A DNA stretch of 64,000 nucleotides from Haliclona indistincta (Eukaryota > Porifera > Demospongiae > Haplosclerida > Chalinidae). The DNA lies in contig OZ024783.1 of assembly GCA_964017065.1 (NCBI GenBank), forward strand, positions 8,224,391-8,288,390, in the 5' to 3' direction. The position numbers and the translations under genes are program-made. A model generated the notes under the pieces. The model searched no databases. It saw only the letters and a program-made list of their open reading frames with translations, and was not told the DNA's origin. Positions 11,864-23,902 of the stretch are shown piece by piece; position 1 is the stretch's first letter; each line of letters opens with the position of its first letter.

Positions 11864-12943
11864 CTACATACACAATACAGTCACTCATAAACAGAACTCA
11901 CAATGTATACTAATCACAACTTGACGTATACTAATGAAGAACCTTGCATGCTAAGTCGTGTGTATTCTCTTGAATAAATCTGTATGAATGTTTTTTTAAA
12001 CAAGACAGGATGTTATGCAAAATTTGCATACTTTGTATATTAAACTATCATTCTGTATACATGTACACATGTTATTGTCAAACTTAATATTTTGAAGAAT
12101 TTTTTTTAAAAATTTATTCATAGTAACAAAATTGTGATGAGAACTGATACTGGTGGTGGCATGAATGAATATCAATTGTAGTGGAACGGATTCCTCTAAA
12201 ATGCGTACACACACTCTAATACAGAATACATTAGCGACCTCTGAAACACGGACACATTGTTACTTTGTAATGCAGATGCCTGAGAAATCCCCAAATGCTT
12301 TAGTCAATAGTAAAGAATGTCTCAATGCTGACAAAGGAAGATGTGAAATCGATGTTGTTAGATCAGGTTTGTGGTGTTGATAGCATAACAACGCTACAGA
12401 ACAGTGGCAGTTGCTTCTTGTGTGGCGACGAACAAATACATTGTAACATTACGAGTCAGAGAAGAATCTAGAGAACACATAGATTAGTATTGTTATTAAT
12501 TACAACTGGCTATAGTTTAGTACTTGCTTAATTCTTTCTAAGATTTAAGAAGTGACAAATAATAAATCAATACAACAGAAGTAACCTAATGTACACAGAC
12601 GGTACAGTTCAGTTATGCTAGGTGGTGCTGTTTTATTATTAACAACATTCATATATTCATACCTTGATGGTGAAACAAGGTAACAACAAATATGTGAGAA
12701 ATAGTACTTTTCATCTCTGATATGATTTCAGATTCCATTCCAGTCATGTAACTGCATAGTTGATGTAGTTTCACTCAAAACAAAGCCCACAGCTATCCTT
12801 AAAACACAGGATTATCAACAAGAATCAGTTAAGTTCGTGCCCGTAGCATAAAAAAGGAAAGTGAGCTATTACTGTGGACGACAACTGTGTTAAATAGCAG
12901 AGTTTATCAAGATCTATAAAATACGTTTCTCTGACACAGCAAA
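11864..12943. other. intergenic; duplicated flank of the 12944 pseudogene
   Basis: No gene. 11990-12060 repeats the 8550-8625 sequence. From about 12655 the sequence matches the 5' flank of the pseudogene at 6041. Confidence 0.5.
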
Positions 12944-13803
12944 ATGGAAACAACAGGGCAGGTCTACAGCTACTACTTCACAAGAGAATGCTGTCCACAA
13001 ATCGTTCTTTTGATTCTGTGGGCACTAGCGCTCCTTCTTATTCCAGTACAACTGATGCTCAATCGAAGCCACAAAGTACAGCGCCATTGCATCACACAAT
13101 TCTTGATTGAGAATGTCTTTAGCATTATGTTGAACAAACGCATTGATAGAGACGGTAAAGAGGTCTGCACCATATTGAACTACAGAGTTCCAGATGTTGG
13201 CGCTGTACTTAAACTACAAGGTCCTGATGTTGGCTATGGTGCTCACTCTCATGGGAGTTGCGTGGGTGCTGTTCTGGGATATTTTTCTCTTCCAAGAAAC
13301 ACACAATTGCAGCACTGATCCAGACCTGGCTTGCTTTCCTGCATATCCTAACATGACCACCCCACGCTTGGACTGCTCTGATACACGCTATATAGAAGAT
13401 AACAACATCACTTCTGTCATCTGCTACAGGCTTGTGTATACAGACTGGGCCTTGCTACAGGAGCTGCATTTGGTGTGGTAACCACTATTACTATTATCAT
13501 TGCTACTATCACCTCGCTCCTTCTCAAAGTTTCCAACGGAAGTGGATGGAACAAGCATCGTGCAGTGCTCACTGTAGCTATACAGTAGCGATAGCAGTGG
13601 GTGCCGCCATAGCAATATATGTGGTTGATAGGAGCACGTCCTCTGTTGAAATACAAGCAATCAGAATCGTGAGAGACTCGTCAGTCACGTATACAGTGAT
13701 ATACAGTACTGTGCTGTTTCCATGGTGGTCCTTCAAGAAAATGAAAGACAATGAAAATGAAGGAGATTATTACATCGAAGAACAAGATAAACAAGAAGAA
13801 TAG
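12944..13803 (+). pseudogene. five-TM array family, disrupted sister of the 6041 copy
   Basis: Starts 'METTGQVYSYYFTREC' and is nearly identical to the copy at 6041. Three indels break it: about 16 extra bases after the first 'RVPD' codons (near 13195), two extra bases in 'gtgtatacag' (near 13439), and about ten bases missing in the TM4 region (near 13587). All parts of the family are recognisable in turn in three frames, ending with 'FPWWSFKKMKDNENE' and the 'EEQDKQEE' tail. The breaks differ from those of the 6041 copy, so the two decayed independently after duplication. Confidence 0.8.
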
Positions 13804-14086
13804 GAATCTTAGCAACATTATGAATCAGACATTGACTACTAGTATTGCTGCTTTAGAGACAAGTTAAGAGTCCCAGTACCCTTCTTAGCTCTAAATATAC
13901 CATTACACATTATTATGCAGGATGACATAGATTTGACAATGAAACACATGCACCAACTCTACTGGTTATTCGGTACAATGCTTCAATAAAAGAGACTGGA
14001 GAGATCTATGATATGTAGCCAACTAGCAAGACTAAAGATGAAGTGTATAGATCATTCAAATAAGATATCTACATGCACTGCTTCAA

Positions 14087-14615
14087 GGCCTCGGTCATAT
14101 TACGATAGAGATGACGGCAAATCACTGCAATCACGGTCACGACAGCAAATGCACGCAGTCACACTATCAGACGCCTTGCTGTTGTAACGTCTTGGGATAC
14201 TACTGCTTATACCCGCCTTTGCCAAATAACAAGGCTTTCGAGAATGTACAGTTCACTGTAGTTAAGGCACGAGTCCTTTTTTCGAAGCCAGCAAGCTGAT
14301 CGTCGGCCCTTCTTAACACGAACCACGATGCTCCCGCTGGTCTTCCTCACGATCACCAGTTTGTCAGCCTCTCAGTAGAGCTGTTAGATCATTTTTGTTC
14401 GATAGTGGGTTATCTTGGATTCTAGCATGCAAATTTGGCTTGATACTAGCTTTGTCACAGTCATAACAGCTGTCGCAGTCGCAATCTTGGGCTCCAATGG
14501 CGCGACAACGTCTGCTGTACGACAATGGCACGACAACGAATATAATGGACATATCCGAAGAAAATGACACCAATCTTGTCGTTGTTGCCAATGTTATCGT
14601 AGTGTGACCGAAGCC
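14087..14615. mobile_element. PIF/Harbinger-like MITE, second copy, inverted
   Basis: Related to the element at 7881-8428 but in reverse orientation, with the same terminal inverted repeats (ggcctcggtca at the left, gtgtgaccgaagcc at the right). The bases next to the ends (caa and tat) are not a clean TAA duplication, so the ends have mutated or rearranged. Confidence 0.65.
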
Positions 14616-15007
14616 TATGCTGTAAACACGATGAACAGTAACACCTTGTAGACAGCAGAAAAGCAGACATAAACATCATACACATACTTGAACTAGAGTG
14701 AGTAATCACTCCATAGTTTTATAAACAATGAGTGAGTGTGTGTAGAGCACCTACTATAGTATGGTGGTTGATGAGAAGGCAGAGTAAACTTGAGGTCACA
14801 AACTCCAGGTGTATGTAGTAACAAAATGTGTAGGCAAGGTAGAGCAACTTGATTCTTGACTGTTGCCATGGAAGCAGTGGAATAATGGTACTGTTTCTTT
14901 CAAAAAGAGCTCCCTCAGTTAATGATATTAGCTCTCTGGAGTCTGGTATAATAATAATTATTTGCTTTCTGCAACTGCAACTGCTTTTCAAAGATAAATA
15001 GACGATA
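14616..15007. other. no gene recognised
   Basis: Short open frames on both strands without family features; nothing else seen. Confidence 0.4.
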
Positions 15008-15657
15008 TGAATTATTCAACCAACATGTAGCAAGAAATCGTAGAACATGTGTTCAGTATTGTGATGAAAAGTTACATAGACAACAAAGGCAAAAAGTGTG
15101 CAATATTTTGAACTACAAAGTTCCAGAATTGTACATTTTATTGCAGTTCATTGCTGTGTTCAATCAGACAGGAGTTGCCTTGGTACACTTATGAAATAAA
15201 ATTGGCTTGCTTTCCCTCAAATCCTAATATGACCACTCTACACTTGGATTGCTCCAACACAAGCTAGCTCGAGGAAAACAAAATCATAATAATTTTATGC
15301 TAAAAGCTATCTTGGTACAGCTACTGGGTCTGCTCTCGGTGTAGTAACAACCACTGCTCTGATGATCTACGTCATCATTCTTAAGTTTCCAGAGGAGGAA
15401 GTGAAACATCAATAAGCCGCAAATATTTCTTTGTTGCTACAGACTACTTAAGTTGTGACTATTATTTTTCTCTGCTTCTTTTGTTCCGACCTGACTGACC
15501 ATGTTTCGAACTAGAGTAATCGGCTATACTGATTACTCCGAAGTGATCATAAATGTATGATTAATGCTACATAATAGCATTTGGTACTTCAATGATTCCA
15601 TGGAGCCAGTTTAAAATGAGAGAACAGAACATTGATCGATATGAACAGCTACCATAA
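15008..15657 (+). pseudogene. five-TM array family, heavily decayed copy
   Basis: Recognisable pieces in order: 'EIVEHVFSIVMKSYIDNKGKK' region (about 15035-15100), an extra T shifting the frame before 'NYKVPELY', a TM2 remnant, then a deletion that removes the end of TM2 and the first cysteine. Next come 'LACFPSNPNMTTLHLDCSNTS' with a stop at the expected Tyr/Leu, 'TATGSALGVVTTTALMIYV', and finally 'IPWSQFKMREQ' ending at TAA 15655-15657. Multiple stops and deletions; non-functional. Closest in loop and DNA to the copies at 16004 and 24500. Confidence 0.75.
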
Positions 15658-16003
15658 TAGCAGCAGGCAGGATGCAGTTAGGGAAGTACTGAACATGAAC
15701 AGCTTGATTACTAGCAATAAACTTTCTTAGCAGACCTAGCACAGGTGCAAATAAGCAGGATGGGAATTTTGTATTATCATGCAGTCCTCACTAGCAGAAA
15801 AAATGATATTGTCTTTCATAAGTGTGTGGTATGCTTAAGTACATGTGTATACAATGTAGGCATGCTTGATAAGATAACAATACTCTGTCAAGGTGTACAT
15901 AGTAGTTATAACAACTGTACTTGCAGATAAGAAGTAGTTGTACGTTTAAGTTTGACAGTTTAGCTAATACGATTAGAAGGTCTCTCGCTAATACTTAGAC
16001 GCA

Positions 16004-16828
16004 ATGGGGACAGTGTACTACAGCTACTACCACCATTGGAATGTTTCGCAATTGATCATCGTTCTTGTATTAAACACCTGTATAGGGGTAATTGGTCTCT
16101 GCCTCATATTCTCAAAACCAATCAGACGAAGGTTTACTCCTGTTGTAGAACACGTATTCAGTTCTATGCTCAAAAGTTACACAGATAAGGATGGCAAAAA
16201 AGCACATTCTATATGGAATTACAAAGTTCCAGAGGAACACATGCTTGGACTGCTGAACATAGTGCTCAATCTGTTTCAAGTTGCAATTACAAATTTTTCG
16301 GATAACTTCTTATTCGAAGAAACACATGGTTGCACCGCTGATAAAACTCTTGACTGCTTTCCCAGTAATGCAGCACTAGATACTCAGCGCTTGGACTGCT
16401 ACAACACAAGCTATTTGATGGATAACAACATTACCTCCGTCATCTGCTACAGGCTTGTGCTCAACCTAGGTAAAGCTACTGGGTCTGCACTTGGTACAGT
16501 AACAACCACTGCTCTGGCCATTCATTTACTCACTTTGCTTATTCTCAAAGTATCAAATAGACAATGTGACCGCATATCATGCCGAGTATGGATAACAAGG
16601 TCAATAAAGATCTATTTAGCAATAGTAAAAATTTCTGCTACTATCCTTTTGTCTGTTTGTCAAGGCGCGGCAACTTCTACTGCAATAAAAGGAATAATAG
16701 TGTTCATGAGGAACTTCATCATAGGTTACGCATTAGCGTGCAGTACTTTATTCTTTCCATGGTACCAGTTCGAAAAGATTGAAGAAGACAAGGGTGAAAG
16801 GGAACCGTTACTAGTGAAGACACTATAA
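16004..16828 (+). CDS. five-TM array family protein (ACFP-like class, dileucine tail)
   Basis: Intact, 274 residues, beginning 'MGTVYYSYYHHWN'. TM1 lies near 16-37, TM2 near 78-102, TM3 near 158-180, with two more segments after it. The loop reads 'CTADKTLDCFPSN' then 'LDCYNTSYLMDNNITSVIC', keeping the four cysteines and the NIT glycosylation site. Segment 5 ends 'FPWYQF'. The tail ends 'EREPLLVKTL', which contains an acidic dileucine pattern (E-x-x-x-L-L) of the kind that directs endosomal sorting in animal cells. The copy at 24500 has the matching 'EHEPLIVKTL', so this tail is a conserved subfamily feature. Function unknown. Confidence 0.8.
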   Translation: MGTVYYSYYHHWNVSQLIIVLVLNTCIGVIGLCLIFSKPIRRRFTPVVEHVFSSMLKSYTDKDGKKAHSIWNYKVPEEHMLGLLNIVLNLFQVAITNFSDNFLFEETHGCTADKTLDCFPSNAALDTQRLDCYNTSYLMDNNITSVICYRLVLNLGKATGSALGTVTTTALAIHLLTLLILKVSNRQCDRISCRVWITRSIKIYLAIVKISATILLSVCQGAATSTAIKGIIVFMRNFIIGYALACSTLFFPWYQFEKIEEDKGEREPLLVKTL

Positions 16829-18473
16829 GACTATGCGGCACTATTCAATACTACAAGTTTGGACTGTCTGCTACAAGTTATGTTAAGAAACATAACATCA
16901 CTATAACTGGTATTTTTGTCACTCATTGCGTAGTTCATATTTACAATGTCTTTGATTATTCATTGCTATAATTATTTGTAGATTTTGATCAATAATAATA
17001 ATTTATAGAAAAACAATAACACAGCAAAGACAAAGGATTAGACTACGTTTACACGTAGACGATCACTGCAAAAATGGGGAAATGTATTCGAATTCAGCTC
17101 CATTATTTTTGCTGTTTACACTGCTCCATTTAAGCGGTTTTGCCAGCGGAAGTAAATTAAGCAAATGGAATGTAGGCGTGATATTTTCGTGTGAGCATGC
17201 TAGCACTCGCTCATGCGCATGAACCAGCAAAGGACACACTTTGATAGATGTCATTTCAGGGCTCGAGTATGAAGGCTGAGATGTGCTCTTATCAAAAGTG
17301 TGTATCCGTTTTTGGTGTTTACATGTGCATTTTTCCTGCCTCCGTTTTCAAAAGTCTCCATTATCCGGTGATTTTCAGTCGTATCCGTGTATAGTGGTGC
17401 TGTTAGACAAGTAGTAGTAGTAGTAATTCTATACTGTCTTTCCTCTGGTTTCTAACGGTCACCGAGTCTATAGTAACCCTCGGGTACGAAATAAGTAAGC
17501 AACGCATTGCACTTCATTATGGCGCATCACATCGAGCAGCAGTGCAACAGTCAAGGGTTCGAGTACTGATTGTGAAGTTATATATTGTTTTTGAATCATT
17601 CTGCAAACACCAGGGCATTTAATACGGTAGCCAGTCACAAGCTCTAAAATAACGACCATGTTCCAGGTTGTGGATTGGTTTACAATTGCATTCTTACACT
17701 ACTAATAATTATATTGAAAGTTGTCAACAACAAGATCCTTGTACTTGGCTGTCAAACAAGCACAGTTGCCAACAGATCAGAGAAAATTATCCTGAACCCA
17801 TTTACATTGCTTTTCTCTCGGCTCTACCTACCCATTTTATCCATTGTCTCTCTGTTGTTCTTGAACAGTACATTATTATTTCTGAATTATCACCACCTAC
17901 ATTATTATTTATACTAGATAAAAATTAATATCACAGAAAAAAATAATTAATTATAAAACTGATCATTTTTATTTACACAGATGGTACATTGTACAAAAAT
18001 CTACTTTAGTGAAATTCAAGTAATCAGCATAACTTTTCATGGATTTCTCTAATTTTGGCTTGACGTAAAACCACCAACATAACTTCACTGCTGTGACATA
18101 CTCGTGATGTATGAGGTCAAGGTGAGAACAATATGTTTGACAACTTGGCTAGGAAGTTAACATTGCTCAAAACTGCAGGTATTGTTAGCTGAAAGATTTT
18201 GGACATACTAGGTGAGCATACAAGATATTGCAAGTAAAATTCTAAAATTCCCATCCAACACAAGTCAAAAAGGTTAGCACTTACATGTAAATAGTTTATT
18301 CTTGCTCACCAAAATAACTTGCTATTTCTAATGAAAACAAAAATGCACGTCTGCATAAAATTAAGATTTTACATAGAAAAATCATTGTTCTCTATAATAA
18401 TTATACTAATACAGTTTTCTCTGTACAATCATTATACAGATACTGATACAGTTCTCTCTGTATTCTGAGAAAA
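16829..18473. other. intergenic, nothing recognised
   Basis: Over 1.6 kb with only short open frames on both strands. A less AT-rich block at about 17035-17410 may be an old non-autonomous element, but I could not define its ends. Confidence 0.4.
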
Positions 18474-19316
18474 ATGGGGAATTTGCTGCTATGTCCAGGT
18501 CACAACATCTTCATCATTCAGACTATACTGTTTCAATCGGTTGTATTCACAGCCATAATTGTTGCCTGTATACCATACTTAAACAAACTATTGTGGGGCT
18601 GTTTCAGACGAATATGCAACAGACAGTTATGGAACAAACAATGGTTACAAAATAAAGTTGATGCAGTAGTGGAACGTGTATTTGACAGAATCTTGACCAA
18701 GAATGGCAGTGAAGAAGAGGGAAATGTTTATATTGTAATGAACTACAAAGCTCCTCACAGCTACACAAATCCGTTGTTTCTCACTTTCATAATTTTGATT
18801 GTCAGTGCAATCGTGCAATTTTGGGATGAGTTTTTGCTTGAAGAATCATACGAATGCAGTACAGAGAGATTAGTTTGCTGCTATATCTTTTTTTCAAATT
18901 TTAACTGTTCAAATGCATCAGACAAAAACAATAATCCTGTCCTCTGCCTCAAGTTTGTGTACAAACTAGGACCTGCTACTGGATCTACTCTAGGTATAAT
19001 AGGGACTATTGTGCTCTCCATATTTGTCATTACTTGGTGTCTCCTGAAAATTTCCAAAGGCTCAAGACGAGGATGGTGCCGAGCAACACTCACTGTTTTC
19101 TTTCAGGTTACTGCAACACTGATGGTATTAGCAGCTACAATAGTACTGTGCAATTATAGAATAATGTCATATCCTACGTTTTCAACAAAAATAATTGAGA
19201 AACTAGCAGAAATTTATCCGATTGGTATTTTAATATCAATCTATATCATCTTTTTTCCTTGGAGAAAGTTTGTCAAGAATGATGACATACAAGAATACAA
19301 TCCTCTTCAAGCTTGA
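18474..19316 (+). CDS. five-TM array family protein (CCY class)
   Basis: Intact, 280 residues, start context aaaaATGG. TM1 lies near 18-36; the loop-1 motif is 'YIVMNYKAP'; TM2 runs to 'QFWDEFLLEESYEC'. The extracellular loop differs from the ACFP class: the second cysteine is a 'CCY' doublet and the 'TSYLEDNN' block is reduced to 'CSNASDKNNNPVLC'. TM3 follows 'GPATGSTLGIIGT'. TM5 is 'YPIGILISIYIIFFPW' and the tail is short ('DDIQEYNPLQA'). Its best partner is the gene at 20745, which has the same tail and TM5. Function unknown. Confidence 0.8.
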   Translation: MGNLLLCPGHNIFIIQTILFQSVVFTAIIVACIPYLNKLLWGCFRRICNRQLWNKQWLQNKVDAVVERVFDRILTKNGSEEEGNVYIVMNYKAPHSYTNPLFLTFIILIVSAIVQFWDEFLLEESYECSTERLVCCYIFFSNFNCSNASDKNNNPVLCLKFVYKLGPATGSTLGIIGTIVLSIFVITWCLLKISKGSRRGWCRATLTVFFQVTATLMVLAATIVLCNYRIMSYPTFSTKIIEKLAEIYPIGILISIYIIFFPWRKFVKNDDIQEYNPLQA

Positions 19317-19549
19317 CTCTTGATATTGTGAAGATTACAACGAAGATGTCCACACCGATTATTTTTTTGTTAAATTGCAATCCTGTGTGCACACATGCAT
19401 AGTGTAAAGTACATATAGCATGCATCATTAATAAAAAATTATTCATGTGTATGTACACAGTTTACTGACAGTAGTACAAATTGTTTGTTATTTGTAGCAC
19501 AAATCATTCATTGTCATATCTTTAACTCTATGTTTCTGTCCCTGGTACA

Positions 19550-19640
19550 CTGTCAAACTAAAATGAATGAATTCCCTTAGAGCAATCAATTACCATAGCA
19601 ACAGCTGTACTATAAATATAGTTTACTTGATTGTTAGCTT
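19550..19640. repeat. dispersed ~100 bp repeat, copy 1 of 3
   Basis: Runs from 'ctgtcaaactaaaatgaatg' to 'tataaatatagtttacttga'. Similar sequence lies at 22800-22912 and 26603-26696, all on the same strand between five-TM genes. It could be a spread intergenic element or a remnant of duplicated gene flanks. It holds a TATA-like 'ctataaatata', but promoter function is unproven. Confidence 0.6.
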
Positions 19641-20744
19641 CCGTAGCATAGTAGCTGGTTTCTCACACTGACTAGTCCTCACTCTACCCATATCATGGCA
19701 AGAACATGCTGTTGAGCAGCTGTCATCATCACCACCCTCCTCTCCCTTTGATATAATATTATAATGGTAATAATAATAATTTTATGAGTAAGTTACATGA
19801 TTGTGTGTATGATTATTCCAATCACTTCGCTGATATGAGTGTGAAGAACACTTGGGCCAGCTATTCAGTTGGCAAGCTACCCTGAGGCTGTATTATATTG
19901 TATTTGTTGACTGTGTGCACTAATGCTACCTATCTAGCTGGTATGCATATTGGAGGGGCCTGCCAAGCTGGTAGGCCCATACACTCCCAAGATGTGCAAC
20001 CTGGCAGGTTGTTGGTAGGTAATTCGCTCCTGTGGTTACAGCTGCAGACGGTCAGGGTCCTCCCAGAGGGGTAGCACACTGAAGTGTTGTGCATGCATAA
20101 GCGTTGGCGGGTAAGAGCATTACATGCATGTGCTGGCAGGGAGGACCATGGTGAGCACAATGCATGGGTCTGTCGGTTAATAACTTAATACATTCTTATT
20201 GGCTGAGTGAGGGCCCTGGCTGTTCAAGCAAGTAGTACAATCCATTGCTAAGCAAATTCTGATGGAGTGGCTCATGTTGTTTGTTGCCAAACCTTCCTCC
20301 TTCCTCATAGAGGTGTCAGAGGAACAATTTGTAAAGTAACACCTATGGACATTAAACTAGTACGTTTCGTTTGGCAGCAATCTTAACTTCCTGTGTTCAC
20401 GAGTTTGTCACAGTAGTCAGTTTAAATGTTATTTATAGTTGGTTTATGCTGTTAACGCTAGATTAAGCCCAGCTATTGCAAGATTTTTGGACGTATCAGA
20501 TCTCAAGTTAAAATTTCCATAAGGTACGAGCAAGTGAGTGCACTTTAATTCATAATAATACAAGTATCCAGTGCCTAGTACAGCCATAGATAAAAAATAA
20601 TGTTCTAGCAGTCGCAGCTTCCAAAGTCAACTGAGCATTCTTCAAGTTAACTAAAATACACATGTATGGACGAATTTAAAGCATGCAAGACAAATTCAGT
20701 TTCTTGCTGTAAAATATAAGTCACAATTTCTTTCTTGTAGCAAA
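19641..20744. other. intergenic, nothing recognised
   Basis: No gene. A GC-richer block at about 19930-20160 has an open frame on the minus strand with no domain. A short AAT/TAATA-rich patch lies near 19750-19785. Confidence 0.4.
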
Positions 20745-21611
20745 ATGGGAGCTTTGGTGACCTGTCAAAGTATTCCCATCTTCTTTGTATGTCAGGGAAT
20801 ACTAATAGAAATATTACTGCATATGTCCATATTCAGTCCATGTATACTGTATTTGATCATTGTGATATTGAAATGTTTCAAACGAATATGTAACAAACAA
20901 CTATGGAACAAACAATGGCTACAGAAGAAAACTGACACAGTTGTGGAACATGTATTTGACAGAATATTGAAAAAACACAGAAGTCAAGAGGGTTATATTG
21001 TACTGAACTATAAAGCTCCTCCTAACTACACAAATCTGTTGCTTTACGTGTTTGTTCTCTTGATTGCCTCTGCAGCAGTGCAATTTTGGGATGACTTCTT
21101 GTACGAAGAATCATATGGTTGTATTACAAACAGTGATATTTGTTGCTATAGACAAGATCTGTTTCAATCAGAAAATGCGGACTGTTCCAACACAAGTAAT
21201 CTGAAGGAGAACATATTCAATCCAGTCATCTGCTACAAGTTTGTGTTCAGTCTAGGTAAAGCCTCTGGGGCTGCTCTAGGTATAATAGCAACCGCTTCAT
21301 TAATAATAGTTATAATAACTTGGTGTCTTTTAAAAATTTCTCATGGCTCAAAAAGAACAAGGTGCCGAGCAATATTCACAGTTTTCTTTCAGGTTACTAC
21401 AACACTGGTAGTATCGATAACTACAATGGTACTATGGCTGCAAAAATTACATAGAATGGGATATATTTATATGTTCACAACAAAACAAATCGACAAATTA
21501 GCAGAAATGTATCCAATAGGTATTTTAATATCAATCTATATCGTCTTTTTTCCTTGGAGAACGTTTGTCAAGAATGATGACATACAAGAATACGAATCCA
21601 TTCAAGCTTGA
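20745..21611 (+). CDS. five-TM array family protein (CCY class)
   Basis: Intact, 288 residues, 'MGALVTCQS' start. Only four bases upstream is 'tttctttcttgtag', which looks like a splice acceptor, so the start may lie in a second exon behind a 5' UTR intron. The domain plan is that of the 18474 copy: 'YIVLNYKAPPNYTN' before TM2, 'QFWDDFLYEESYGC', a 'CCYRQD' doublet, 'DCSNTSNLKEN', TM3 after 'GKASGAALGIIAT', TM5 'YPIGILISIYIVFFPW', and tail 'DDIQEYESIQA'. Function unknown. Confidence 0.8.
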   Translation: MGALVTCQSIPIFFVCQGILIEILLHMSIFSPCILYLIIVILKCFKRICNKQLWNKQWLQKKTDTVVEHVFDRILKKHRSQEGYIVLNYKAPPNYTNLLLYVFVLLIASAAVQFWDDFLYEESYGCITNSDICCYRQDLFQSENADCSNTSNLKENIFNPVICYKFVFSLGKASGAALGIIATASLIIVIITWCLLKISHGSKRTRCRAIFTVFFQVTTTLVVSITTMVLWLQKLHRMGYIYMFTTKQIDKLAEMYPIGILISIYIVFFPWRTFVKNDDIQEYESIQA

Positions 21612-21939
21612 TTCTTGGCTTTCCTATCTTTTTCATGAAGTTGCGTACATCAATTATTAAAATGTAATCAGTCAATGTAATGTAATGTAATCAGTAGTCT
21701 ATCTACAAATAGCACATAACGTATCATTATTTTTTCTTAATGTGTATCACATCTTACTTTAACTTTTTTTTAAAGCGTAATCGAGAAGAGCAATGATAAA
21801 TTTATACAAAGCAAATGATACAATAAATAGAAATCAATACATCTTACTTACATTAAAGAGTGACAGTAGTACACACTGTGTTTGCACTAACCGTATTTCT
21901 TCTAAAAATTTGACACCTCTTATTTTGCCTCATCTTGTG

Positions 21940-22510
21940 AAAGAAATGCTGTGCCTCGAAAGTGTCCAAAGACGAGCCACACGATACATCCTCAACGATT
22001 ATTCACGACATACTTCCTACAAATCCCGTCTGATCAATACCAAGCTACTTCCACTGATGTATTGGCTGGAATTACAAGATGTGTTATTTCTTGTGAAGTG
22101 CCTTCAAGGCACCATGAACAATTTCAACATTCACGACTTTATCCTAACTCCCTCAAGTTCTCACCGCCCTACAAGAGCATCACAGCCTGGAAAATTTAAC
22201 ACAAACTTTGTCGCACTGTAACTGGTCACCATTTCTACCTTAAACAGAATCATTAGGCTATGGAACGCCCTTCCCACAATTGACTTATCTCTTCCGTTTC
22301 AAAGCATAAAACAATTTTTATTTTTAGTTTCTCTGGAATCATTTCACTATTCATTTTCATTCTGACATATCGTGTACTTATCATTTTATGTGTCCCTGCT
22401 CTTCATGCTCATCTCTTCCTCATTAGTTAAATTTTATTGTAGTAGGTTGCTCCACTAGTTGGAGTTTGTCCTTCAGCTTGTGTCGTAAAGTTTCAATAAT
22501 AATAATTTTG
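21940..22510 (+). mobile_element. 5'-truncated non-LTR retrotransposon (CR1/Jockey-like) C-terminus
   Basis: The frame from about 21790 to 22221 encodes 'LESVQRRATRYILNDYS' and 'LLPLMYWLELQDVLFLVK', and further on 'FNRIIRLWNALPTIDLS' appears in a shifted frame (about 22225-22300). These are the typical C-terminal blocks of LINE reverse-transcriptase ORFs. The unit ends in 'caataataataattt', a simple-repeat tail as left by target-primed retrotransposition. The RT core is missing, so this is a dead 5'-truncated insertion. Confidence 0.75.
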
Positions 22511-22799
22511 GGCTGAAATGCGTGCTAAACCTCCAATCTCGGCAAGCACTTTAGTTAGTCATACGTCAGCCCATCGCCAGAAAGCCCTGTGCATTATAGA
22601 GCAGAGATGTAGACACGTTCTTGTTGAGAAACACGTACTTGTTACCACACCTCTAAATATTCGGCACTTCTGGAACTACTGCCACAATTGCCATCAAACT
22701 TTAATATTGGGCAAGCAAATAAGAAATTATTTTTTTGCACCAAATTTTTAGAAAAATACAGTAATGTTACACTTGTCTATGTCTCTGGCTCACTTCTTT

Positions 22800-22912
22800 G
22801 ACTGTCAAACTAAAATGAATGAACTTAGAGTAATCGATTACCATTGTAGTACTACAACAGCTGTACTATGAATATAGTTTACTCGATTCTAAAGGGGTAG
22901 AACGAGACTTGG
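22800..22912. repeat. dispersed ~100 bp repeat, copy 2 of 3
   Basis: Carries 'ctgtcaaactaaaatgaatg' and 'gaatatagtttactcgattc', then 'taaaggggtagaacgagac', shared with 19550-19640 (first parts) and 26603-26696 (last parts). Confidence 0.6.
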
Positions 22913-23140
22913 TAAGTAACGTGATAAAATGTTGTGTCTCAATAATGTGTGGTGTACCACCTGCTACATGCACGTGTTTGGCGTCCCACCCATAAAGGGT
23001 GGTCATGTATTTGGCGTCTCTGTTCTCTATGTGTATTATCACCACTAGGGGGAGTGTCCCTTGTGGCCTTACCATCCACGCCCTCATCCGTGAGAACAGT
23101 TACGAGGGTCTTACTTAAAGGAGTCTCGGGCTTCATTAAA

Positions 23141-23402
23141 TTAGGGTTAGAATATGTATCAAAAAAGTATGGAAGCAAGATTGTGAAAAAGGTAAGTAAA
23201 CAAGATTTGAAATAAATAGGATTGTAACAATAGCAGTGTAATGCTACCTCCCTAAATTAATTGCTTTCGATAGTTGTAGTGAATTTAATATGGAGATAGC
23301 ATTACACTGCTATTGTCACAATCCTATTTATTTCAAATCTTGTTTACTTACCTTTTCACAATTTTGCTTCCATACTTTTCCGATACATATTCCAACCCTA
23401 AA
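23141..23402. repeat. long imperfect hairpin (~105-110 bp arms)
   Basis: The left arm from 'ttagggttag' to about 23253 is the near-complement of 23307-23402, which ends in 'ccaaccctaa'. A loop of roughly 50 bases lies between. The arms differ at only a few positions. It may be a palindromic MITE or an inverted duplication. Confidence 0.75.
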
Positions 23403-23902
23403 TCTCTTTCATTTTTGCTTTTATTACATGTATGACTTGAAATTCCATTTTTTTGTTACATATTCTTGTAATAAAACTGTTGAGATTGTGCGTTATATCA
23501 AGTGGGTACACCACAAGGCAGCTCATGCAGCTGATTGAAATAATAATTATGATTAAATAGCACGAGGCAGACAGAATCACGTGATACAATAAAATATACC
23601 GAAGTAATATAATAAGTCAGCAACATGCAAGAAGTCAGTGAGTGAAGTGAAAACAATTATTTCAAGTACAGGTGTGTCACAGTGGATACTATAGTACTGG
23701 TAGTGGTTTTGTAAAGATATCATGTGGTCTTGCAGACATGATCATTGATGCTGGCACTTCGTACAATAGTTTATGATTCTACTAAACAAGACATACAGCA
23801 AAAGAGCAGCACAGACAAACATGTACCAGAAGACTGTATGTTGCTACACTTTGTGCATTTTCTTTTCTTAGACTCATTGGCATTGATGTTCCTCTTACTC
23901 TT

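Noticed and set aside
19921..20160. SINE or tRNA-derived element
   Set aside because: GC-rich block looked promising, but no A/B box pair or tRNA-like fold could be recognised.
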